Both the position numbers and the translations under genes were made by a program. The notes under the pieces were generated by a model. That model was not told where the DNA came from and did no database searches. It saw only the letters and a program-made list of their open reading frames with translations. A stretch of DNA of 64,000 bases from Incurvaria masculella (taxonomy: Eukaryota; Arthropoda; Insecta; Lepidoptera; Incurvariidae), in assembly GCA_946894095.1 (NCBI GenBank), contig OX335659.1:7695501-7759500 (forward strand). Reading direction: 5' to 3'. Shown here one piece after another: positions 38,501-46,917 of this stretch (positions are counted from its first letter, which is position 1; the number at the start of each line of letters is the position of its first letter).

Positions 38501-41500
38501 TATAGTATGTATGAACTTGTAATAAAATCTCTTTGGCTATACTATTTGTATCTGGCTGGTTTTGGTATCATTGAAAGTTTAAATTTTAAAGAACATAATT
38601 CCAAATTCAAATTAGGAAAATGTGTGATTCTCATTTGTTTTTCGTACTGTCAAAATGAGTGAATCTCATGAAGAAATTCGATACATTTTAAAATTTTACT
38701 ACAAAAAAGGTAAAAATGCAACGCAAGCCGCGAAAAAAATTTGCGATGTTTATGGACCTAGTGCAGTGTCTGTGAGAGTAGCACAAATTTGGTTTAAGCG
38801 TTTTCAATCCGGAAATTTTGATGTCAAAGATGCACGTCGCTCTGGTCGCCCTATTACGGATAAAATGGATGCCATTTTTGAAAAAGTGGAGCAAGATCGG
38901 CATATCAGTAGTTACGACGTAGCTGAAGAACTAGTAATTGACCACAAAACAGTTTTGGCGCATTTGAAAAAAACTGGGTACACAAAAAAGCTCGATATTT
39001 GGGTACCTCACGAGCTCACTGAAAGAAACCTAATGAACCGTGTACTCATTTGTGATTCTTTATTACGACGTAATGAAACCGAACCATTTTTGAAGAAGCT
39101 GATAACTGGTGATGAAAAGTGGATCACGTACGACAAGATCGTGCGAAAAAGGTCGTGGTCAAAGGCCGGTCAAGCTTCACAGACTGTGGCGAAACCCGGG
39201 TTAACTCGCAACAAGGTGATGCTGTGTGTGTGGTGGGATTGGAAGGGCATTATGAGCTGATCTGAGCTGTTACCACCAGGCAGGACCATCGATTCTGAAC
39301 TCTACTGCGAACAACTGATGAGATTAAAGCAAGAAGTTGAGAGAAAGCGGCCGGAATTAATCAACAGAAGGGGTGTGGTTTTTCATCATGATAACGCTAG
39401 ACCTCACACATCTTTAGCCACTCAGCAAAAACTAAGAGAGTTTGGCTGGGAGGTGTTAATGCATCCGCCGTATAGTCCTGACCTTGCACCTTCAGATTTC
39501 CACCTGTTTAGGTCTCTTCAGAATTCTTTAGGCAGTGTCAGGTTAACATCACGAGAGGACTGCCAAAACCACTTGTCGCGGTATATTGATCAGAAGTCCC
39601 AATATTTCTATAGCAATGGGATCATGTCCCTACCTACAAGATGGCAAAAAGTTATCGAACAAAATGGTACCTACATACTTTAGTTAAATGTAAATAAACC
39701 ATATTAAAAAATGTTTTGAATTTTCTTAAAAAATGCGAAGAAACTTTTTCCCCAACCTAATATATTTGATGATATTATAGCCTCATTGTCAAGTGTGCAA
39801 GCCCATCCACGAAATGGGAAAGTCTTCTTTTTACAGAGAATCTAGAATGCTATAATGTCCTCCATGAAGCAGTTCTTCTTATTTTCAGGGTCCTACTCAT
39901 AGATCTAGCATGCGCGTGCAACGGTACATCCCATTTCTATGGTCCTACTTTTGGATCCCTTTTATGGCTTTCGTGCATCTAACACATTTCGCCAATATCA
40001 AAGTTCATAGCTAAAGTGGAATAGGTTTTGAAATTTCTCGACAGTTAAACTTAAAAGAAAATCACAATTTAAGATCATTTGCACTGATAAATGAATATCA
40101 TGAGAGCAAACAATTTATATTGAGAACTAGCTGCGGTACCCGGCTCCGCTCGGGTTAGTGTCGGCTAAATTATTTCATGGGTAAAAAGTAGCCCACATGG
40201 CTGATCCAAAATAGGGTCAAACTGGTCCAGGACAATGTATCCATCTACCAAATTTAATCAAGATCGTTTGAGCCAAAATAGCATGATTTCATGAGAAACA
40301 TCTAATAATTCCCATTTAGAGCTTCGTTGACATTTGGTGACTATTTAAAAAAAAATCATTTGCCGCCAGAACCTTTCTGCACTTGTACTATACAGTGCTT
40401 ACCTAGAAAGTAAGTAACGTGTACCGTAGTTAAGTTTTGCGTGGACTCCAACCCACAGCCAGCCTCAACATCGAAAATGGTAACCCATCCCAAACCTAAC
40501 TGCTCCCAGAGATGCTATACGTTGATAAAATACGCATATAAATCAGGTAGATGGTTCGCAAGTTATAAGAATTTAATACTCACTACTTACCCCTCTGGTA
40601 ATAAAGCCTTATATTATGTAGCCTATAAGTTTTGAGTAGAATCAGGCTAGACGTAGATACAATCCACATCTAAATAGTGTAATTGGTTCTCAAGTAATAA
40701 GTATTTTATTCCATTGGTCGCACCTCTGGAGCTTTAGCGTGATGCCAAGTAGTCCTGAAGTTACAGGAAATACCAAGCCGTACTTCGGTACAATTAATAA
40801 AAGTAAGCGAGCCACCGCCCTCCTAAATAAAACACTATATGCGCATTGTCTGCTGCATCCTCATCATGGAGACTGTCTTTCTTTGAAACAGAGAAGGTCC
40901 CAGAGCGTAACAGCACGAAATAACTTACTTGAGGTAAGCAGCCGGTGGCTCGATTGCGCTTTTGCTGGTATGATCGTTTTTCCTCATCTGGCATTCTGCA
41001 CACACCTGCAAGAATGGAGGATTTGATTTTAATTTTCTAGTTCTATTAAGAAAAAATCTTATTTTAGTTGGATACTTAATAAATGATTATTTAATGCTAT
41101 CTCACCTTAGTCTCCGCATTCAATTTAGATAGGAAAACTTTGTGACATAGACATTTTGAGCAGTAGGAGAACCCACAACCCGGGCAGCCACGCTGAAATA
41201 AGATGCAAATTGAGCATGAGGACATAAGAAATGATCCTCAAGTTTTGGAATTTGCAATAAAGAATATAATGCATCATGTATGTATTTGTCAACATTCTTT
41301 GTATCACATGATATGCTAAGATCTTAAAATGATTGTATTATTGATCATAAATTGTAAATATATAATAGTATAAATAAAAAGCAATTTGGTTTTTAGAAAT
41401 GTAAATCGACAAGCGACGCTATAGAAAGTATGTTGCGTGACATTTTGATCTCCTTGGACGGGTGACAGAACACATATGGTTTGTTCTGTGACTTGTCAAA

Positions 41501-44500
41501 GGCCTTTGACTGTGTTCAGCATGATATACTCATTAAAAAACTTGAATACTACAGTGTAAGGGGAACAGAGTTAAAAAAATTTGAAACATATCTGGAAGAA
41601 CGCAAATCTGTGACGGAAATGGTGTCAAATCAAATAGATCAAATATCTCACTGGGAGTGCCTCAAGGCTCCATTTTAGGCCCTCTCTTATTTCTGGTATA
41701 CATCAATGATCTTAGTGTATGTATTTCTAAGAATTGCAAATTAGTTATGTTTGCAGATGATAATTCACTTCTTTTTCATCAAAAACTCTCATCAACCCTT
41801 TCTTCCGATTTTCATAAAGTAGTTAAATCTCTAACGGCGTGGTTCGAAGCGAATAACTTGCTTTTAAATGTAAAAATTACAAATGTTTTGCATTTTGCTC
41901 TAGGCTCTAGATACAGAGATAACGACTACGATATATGTAAGGTTCTATCTGACTTGTCTCTAAATGTTGTCACTGAGGTTGATTTTCTAGGTATTAGGAT
42001 AGATTCCAAACTTCAATGGCAACAGCACATTACTATCATAGCAAAAAAGCTAAGTTTGGCATGTTATGCGATAAGGAAAATACGAGAAATCTGTGGTGTA
42101 AAGACAGCAAGGACAGTTTACTTCACATACTTCCATAGTGTAATGACATATGGCATCTTGTTTTGGAGAACAGCAGCACAAGCAAAAAGAATATTCGTGC
42201 TACAAAAGAGAGCTATTCGTAATATTCAAGCCACGAGGCCGAAAGAATCCTGCAGGGACGTATTTCGAGAGCTCGGAATAATGACATTCACAGGAATCTA
42301 GTGAATACGCCACTAATTTCTGAAATTCATAACTATAATACTAGATACAGGGAAAACATTCAAGTACCTGGTCACAGATTGCATAAAATGTCGACAAGCT
42401 TTTTTTATTACCAGTGTTAAGTTATACAACAAATTACCTCTTGAAGTAAGAAACCTTGAGGACCGAGAGTTCGAGAGCAAAGTAAAAATCATACTGATAA
42501 ATAAAAGCTACTATAGTTTGATAGATGTGTTTAGTGATAAGTTTATCTAGTCATTCTAGGTTAAGTTATGTATTACTCTTTAAGATTTTATTAATTCGAT
42601 TTGCATACCGATGAGTATTGATTTTGTATTTAATTTTTTTTTATTTCTTAACTATAATATGGTTATGGTGCTGTCTCTACAACAAACACAAAAACAACAA
42701 TCGTTGTTATTAATATTATGTCTTCCTACAGAACCAATACGGTGAAAACAAATAAATAAGTTAATGAATAAATAAGAAAAACAGCTAATCTGGTTGTATG
42801 TAGCTGAACGCCCCCTCTTGTGTCCCGCGCCGCCGTCTCTATGCGGATCGGATGGCGCGAGCCGCGCCCCTGGAGCTGCAATGGGGTGCAGGGAGTGCAG
42901 GATCGGGAATCGGGAGCCGATCCTGAAACATAACATAGATATCGTAAACAGCAGTAATATTTCGGCATTCGCCGTTATCAAACCCTTTAGTTTGATAACG
43001 GCGAATATTTCGGCATTCGCCGTTATCAAACCCTTTAGTTTGATAACGGCGAATGCCGAAATATTACTGCTGTTTACGATATCTATGTTATGTTTCAGGA
43101 TCGGCTCCCGATTCCCGATCCTGCACTCCCTGCACCCCATTGCAGCTCCAGGGGCGCGGCTCGCGCCATCCGATCCGCATAGAGACGGCGGCGCGGGACA
43201 CAAGAGGGGGCGTTCAGCTACATACAACCAGATTAGCTGTTTTTCTTATTTATTCATTAACTTATTTATTTGTTTTCACCGTATTGGTTCTGTAGGAAGA
43301 CATAATATTAACTATAATATGAAATTTTTTATGCTATTTCCTTTATTTAATTTCTTTGCATATATGACTACTTGATGTTTTTTTTTAAATATTGAACTTG
43401 TGTATTGACCTAAATTATTTATAATTGATTTTAAAACATGGTAGGTATTGTAGAAAATCTGTTCATTGTGTAATGTTGTATTCTAGATTTAAGCATACAT
43501 TTTGTACATATGAGGTCCCAGTTTTGCTGGGACCCTTATAAAAAAAAAATATTTGAGGTTGTCTAAGTGTAACAAAGTGTACCTAAGGACGAATAAAGAA
43601 TTGAATTGAATTGTTCAGAATTGGCACACTAAAGTTTAAAACTCGTTTTAAATTGTATTTTGCACTGTAAATTAAACAAGTTATAAATATAGGGTGCCAT
43701 CTGTGAATTAGACATAGACATGGAGGTGAAGAAATAACAGGAGAATGGATGGAACCAAACAAGTTGATTAATTGTGCCGCCGGAGGAATTTGGGCTTTGT
43801 TACGGCATATATTCTTTGGTTTCGGCACTCGCTGAATACATCATTACGAATGAAGAATGACGTAATGACCATCTGGTTTATTGAAAAATAATTTTTATCT
43901 TTATCAGTTTACCTACCAATTCGAGAGACTTCAAATTGGATTTTTCTCCGTTTTCATCACTGCGCTACAAATGTGTACGGCAATATAATGTTGTAAGTCG
44001 CGTGGTGTCATTTTTTGAGCGCTCATTGTATGAAAGTTATTTCTCCATACATTCTTCACCTCCATGGACATAAATCAACCTACATGCAGTGTTTACAGGT
44101 ACGGTAACGTAATTTTATATTTTTGAAAAAGAAAACAAAAATATGAAGTACAGAATCATTTAAATTAGTTTTTAAATATAATATCGCTCGTTATAATTAA
44201 CTTTGCCGATGTGTGCGGAATTCCTCAAATTGTGGAGAATTCGGTGACATGTGGGGAAGTCCTCAATCCTTAGGCAATTTGGTCAGCAACTGGGCAATGC
44301 TGAATTTTTAAGTGAGCAATTAAAACTAGTAGTCGCAGGCAACAGGTTCCAAGTAACGAAAAACAAGAAAATCGTCAGTTTTGTTGACTACATTGGCCGG
44401 ATACCTCTCACATCAGAATTGAGTGGATAGTGACGAAATTATCCAGTCAGAAAATAGATAAAAACCGGCCAAGTGCGAGTCGGACTCGCACACGAAGGGT

Positions 44501-44821
44501 TCTGTACCACCGTACACAATTTAACACAAAAATGTTTTTGGTATGGGGGCCTCCTTTCATTTTTGTTATTTTGAAATTTAACTTATTTGTTGTTAGAGTG
44601 GCAAAATAAATACACACTCTGAAAATTTCAGCTGCCTACCTATTACGGTTAATGAGACGGTTCAGGCCTGTGACAGACGGACGGACGGACAGCGGAGGTA
44701 CCTTTTGGGTACGGAACACTAAAAATTGATTGTCAGAAGATGATTCATGACATTTTTCCGGACAAGAACTTACCTCTTTTCTAAGAATAGAGAAAGTTTT
44801 GGCGCACGTATTACACGACAT
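35540..44821 (-). CDS. ZFYVE19: Abscission/NoCut checkpoint regulator (FYVE domain protein 19, ANCHR)
   Basis: Exons in reading order: 44821-44774, 41192-41106, 41005-40929, 37184-36893, 36720-36487, 35767-35540. Borders are GT/AG and the 966 coding bases give 321 aa. ANCHR delays the end of cytokinesis by holding VPS4 at the midbody. The N-terminus starts MSCNTCAKTFSILRKE; Cys pairs at 3/6, 19/22, 27/30 and 47/50 form a FYVE-type finger without the basic RHHCR motif, as in ANCHR. The middle holds the repeated 'QQIAERLKRLR / VRTRLSSLK' helices. An acidic segment before EIVRKVIEKAKAEAALEQE could be the VPS4-binding MIM. The C-terminal B-box-like finger reads PWCEICNENARMRCLGC..FCKQC. Introns 1 and 3 contain a LINE and a mariner. 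Confidence 0.93.
35952..36078 (-). repeat. MITE family 2, reverse copy
   Basis: CAGTCGTATTCAGAGTGAAC at one end, CCATACAAAAACCAGTTTAG inside and GAATACATCTG at the other. It is the reverse of the copies at 4449 and 29476 and lies in the last ZFYVE19 intron. Confidence 0.7.
37190..38470. other. ZFYVE19 intron 3, part before the mariner
   Basis: AT-rich intron sequence with no recognised gene. A reverse SINE fragment at 38225-38310 (AACTAGGTGCCATGCCAGGA) is the only clear repeat. Confidence 0.45.
38476..39757 (+). mobile_element. mariner transposon, nearly intact (1,282 bp)
   Basis: Inverted repeats of about 28 bp: the left end starts GGTCGGGGAAAAAGTC and the right end is the complement of GGTTGGGGAAAAAGTTTC. 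They are flanked by TA (38474-38475 and 39758-39759), the Tc1/mariner target duplication. Size and single intronless transposase are standard. It sits antisense to ZFYVE19 in intron 3. Confidence 0.92.
38655..39683 (+). pseudogene. mariner transposase (DD34D) with one in-frame stop
   Basis: 343 codons including the stop, starting MSESHEEIRYILKFYYKKG. The paired helix-turn-helix region includes AQIWFKRFQSGNFDVKDARRSGRP and ISSYDVAEEL. Catalytic Asp residues are D153 (TGDEKW), D246 (HHDNARPH) and D281 (YSPDLAPSDFHLF), 34 residues apart for the last two. A TGA at 39258-39260 interrupts the frame after KGIMS; reading continues in the same frame as SELLPPG. No other lesion is seen, so it was probably active recently. 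Without read-through it makes only the first 201 residues. Confidence 0.9.
40127..40330 (+). repeat. Possible 3' tail of a non-LTR retroelement
   Basis: CTAGCTGCGGTACCCGGCTC then CGCTCGGGTTAGTG, and 'AAATTTAATCAAGATCGTTTGAGCC', are of the style that opens many insect LINE 3' UTR relics. No coding sequence adjoins it. Assigned from general resemblance only. Confidence 0.35.
40835..40917 (-). repeat. Fragment of MITE family 3 beside a ZFYVE19 splice donor
   Basis: GACTGTCTTTCTTTGAAACA, AGAGAAGGTCCCAGAGCG and TAACAGCACG match, in reverse, the piggyBac-type MITE at 32025 and 49150. The match ends about 11 bases from the exon 3 donor (GT at 40927-40928). Confidence 0.6.
41378..42550 (+). pseudogene. 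Reverse transcriptase fragment of jockey/CR1-like LINE
   Basis: RT boxes: FCDLSKAFDCVQHDIL, GVPQGSILGPLLFLVYINDL, the active site VMFADDNSLLF and VDFLGIRIDSKLQW. Early stops (a TAG and a TGA before 41475), a frameshift near 41650 and another near 42300 break the frame. After the last, YNTRYRENIQVPGHRL and FYYQCVKLYNKLPLEVRN continue to a stop near 42550. Non-functional. Confidence 0.8.
42648..42661. repeat. 14-bp direct repeat, left side of palindromic insertion
   Basis: TTAACTATAATATG, repeated exactly at 43308-43321. It is interpreted as a target-site duplication because the LINE 3' UTR reads continuously if one copy and the intervening 646 bp are removed. Confidence 0.75.
42662..43307. 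mobile_element. 646-bp insertion consisting mostly of a perfect palindrome
   Basis: 42710-43311 is a palindrome with arms of 273 bp (42710-42982 and 43039-43311) that I compared base by base and found identical as reverse complements. The 56-bp centre plus adjacent arm contains a 48-bp unit in tandem (42961-43008 and 43009-43056, 46 of 48 identical), each a hairpin GCCGTTATCAAA-CCCTTTAG-TTTGATAACGGC. A 48-bp non-palindromic leader (42662-42709) lies on the left. The arms are GC-rich, unlike the surroundings. Open frames of about 190 codons on both strands mirror each other and are probably by chance. Family unknown. Confidence 0.85.
43308..43321. repeat. 14-bp direct repeat, right side of palindromic insertion
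   Basis: Second copy of TTAACTATAATATG. Its first four bases also complete the palindrome's right arm. Confidence 0.75.
43613..44457. other. ZFYVE19 intron 1, unassigned part
   Basis: No gene or repeat family copy could be recognised between the LINE end and the lepidopteran repeat at 44458. Confidence 0.4.
44458..44728 (+). repeat. Common lepidopteran dispersed repeat
   Basis: AAAACCGGCCAAGTGCGAGT then CGGACTCGCACACGAAGGGT, a middle with ACACTCTGAAAATTTCAGCT and GACAGACGGACGGACGGACA, and an end at GGTACGGAACACTAAAA. This start and end are familiar from many moth and butterfly genomes. It lies in ZFYVE19 intron 1, 46 bases from exon 1. Confidence 0.7.
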
Positions 44822-44829
44822 AGTTTTTT

Positions 44830-45460
44830 CAGGAAACTTATCAGCGGGTGATGTTAAAATGTTGATATTATTTATTGATCTGTTCTGTGGAAGTATTTTT
44901 TCGTAAATTTAAGGGAGTGATAACACCTGAAACACAGACTATAATAAAATTCTTTTTAATATTTTTTTTTGTTTATGCAATGGACAGGCAAAAGCTTTCG
45001 CTATACAGCCTTGCTTTTTAGTTCTATGCTCGAGCACCACAGATAATAAATTTAATGTGGCTGCGTTCGGGCAACGTGCTCTAGACATTCGGTGCAAGAA
45101 GGAGCAAGAAATAGCGTTTTGGTTAACAGAATGACAGTTCCGTGTACCAACCTCGGCCGTTTTCGATGGCCATAGAACGGTTCGGAATCTCTCAGAATCA
45201 CTTCTTTTTGCTTCAACTGTCTATTTTGGCGTGAGTCATCAACTCAATGTATACCAGGTGATGACCCACGTTTAAGGTCATTTCGAGTTAAATCTTGTAT
45301 CGATTGGAAATAGTTTCTAATGAATTTAAATAGGAATGGCTTGATTTTGCACATTTCCCTTATTAGATTGGAAGTATTTTAGTTACGTGGCGTTACGTTT
45401 ATTTTGACGTTGTTATTAGCCGTTACGTTAAAGTGGCGTTCATATCTGAGCCTGTAGTCC
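44830..45460. other. Shared upstream region of ZFYVE19 and PCBD, proximal part
   Basis: Sequence upstream of the ZFYVE19 start (44821, minus). No motif could be assigned as promoter. Together with the repeats to 46.5 kb it separates the two divergent genes by about 2 kb. Confidence 0.35.
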
Positions 45461-45466
45461 CAGTTG

Positions 45467-45785
45467 TCACCTAAATTGGGGTTTAAGGCAAACCGATCGA
45501 CTGGCGTTTTCAAATGTATGGAGAAATTGAGGAGCACGCGCAGTGGGCGTTCAGCGAACTAATATTTGCGAGTCCGAGTTTGATTTGACAGCTTACTCAC
45601 CGTCGACGTTGCCGTTTACGCCGACTCCGCGTTTTCATACAAATCGGAAGTCCGAGTTTGACTTTGCCAGCTTAAAAAAGTTAAACCACAGAATATCTAG
45701 TAAAAACCTGTATGGAGTTTGACGCTTTTACGTAACTTCGAAGTGCCTTAAACGGCAATTTAGGTGAGAACTCAGACTGACCACT
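45467..45785. repeat. MITE family 1
   Basis: Left end CAGTTGTCACCTAAATTGGG, right end CGGCAATTTAGGTGAGAACT CAGACTG. The interior matches the copies at 23592 and 31315. It lies between ZFYVE19 and PCBD. Confidence 0.72.
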
Positions 45786-46059
45786 TTGCACTTTTTTCGT
45801 TTTGGCGTTCGGGCTGGAACGTTGCTCTAAGCGATTCTGACCGATTCCGTTCTGTAACGGACAGTACGGGGCGGGATGGCTAACACTGATTGCATTCAGT
45901 TCCATAAGGGCCTAAGTTAAATATTATTTAAAAAAAACTACTACTTATTTGAGGATTTCAAAAAAATAAACATGCATTGATGGTCTAGCTATATTTTAAC
46001 CCATAAAGGTAAATATCTGACGCTCAAATTCTATGTATTTTTTTAAGAAAGTATTTGCC

Positions 46060-46160
46060 TAGTATGACTAGACTAACTTTAATACGCCGGACTAAACCGG
46101 TTTTTGTATGGTTAGTCCGGTGCTAATCTCGTACTAAGTTTTCGTAAGGTGCTCTCTGTA
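46060..46160 (+). repeat. MITE family 2, joined to a jockey fragment
   Basis: GACTAACTTTAATACGCCGG, TTTTTGTATGGTTAGTCCGG and CGTACTAAGTTTT match the other copies. The left end is eroded and the right end runs into the jockey fragment. Confidence 0.6.
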
Positions 46161-46164
46161 TAAG

Positions 46165-46510
46165 GCTTCGAGGCATCTGCATTTCCATATCCATCTGCAT
46201 CCATACATTGCTGGGATGCCGCCAGGCGTTTACGGGTCGTCGTCTTCTGGGTCTTCTGCACTCTTTTGTGTGCAGGTGCAGGCCTGATGGCATGTTACCC
46301 AGACTGCTTCTCGGCATGCTCTGCATTGCCGGTCCTTGGTGAGCTCCTATAAGCTAGCTGCGGCGCGGCGGGCTGGGCATCATTTCATCGAGACTTCAAA
46401 CAGGCGCTGCGTCATTCCTGGCCGAACGACGCGCGGGGAGCGCAGCATCACCTCTGGGGGCAGCGGAAATCCTTCGGGCGGCCGTGCGTGCAGGGTGCTA
46501 TGTGTGTTAC
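46165..46510 (-). mobile_element. jockey LINE fragment (ORF end and 3' UTR)
   Basis: On the minus strand it encodes LHARPPEGFPLPPEVMLRSP then RVVRPGMTQRLF and a stop, followed by a UTR containing GCAGAGCATGCCGAGAAGCA. It is a sister of the copy at 14430-16140 and retains the ORF end that copy lost. Confidence 0.7.
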
Positions 46511-46917
46511 ATACGCAATTCGGAATACGGTTCGCTGTCAGTTGTCACTGTCAATCTCTCAACTGTCAATTTATCAACTCTCAACCGGAGGCCCTCCATA
46601 TAGTCTGTGACCGGAGCTTTTTTTTCGCTTCAAGATCAAAGTTTTTGAACGGTAAATTGATATGAATATGTTGTAGGATGTAGGTACAGTACGTTCAATT
46701 TGAACAAAATATTTGATTACATGAACTTACAATGTTTTTACGGCGCATTGGGCAACATGCTGGAGCAATCAAGTTGATACACTTTCACCCGTCCTTGCTG
46801 CCGCCTGCGGTGGGGGCGGTGTATCGACCCGGCTCCCCCGCATCCGCCCGCACCTTCACTCCGCCAAGCTCTGCCTCGGTGACCGCTTCGTTGCACATCT
46901 CAAGCACCCGACGTAAA

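Larger units (their letters stand above)
41378..43612 (+). mobile_element. jockey/CR1-like LINE, 5'-truncated, interrupted by a palindromic insertion
   Basis: It begins in the RT domain (QFGF at about 41381) and continues through the ORF end and a 3' UTR. A 646-bp insertion (42662-43307) splits the UTR. The LINE resumes after it and ends with GAGGTCCCAGTTTTGCTGGG and a short GAATT repeat at 43594-43612. It lies in ZFYVE19 intron 1, antisense to the gene. Confidence 0.75.

Noticed and set aside
42794..43375. Long mirror-image open frames (about 190 codons) on both strands of the palindrome
   Set aside because: They follow from the perfect inverted repeat: both strands encode the same chance frame. 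Composition is not protein-like and no start context or homology is seen.
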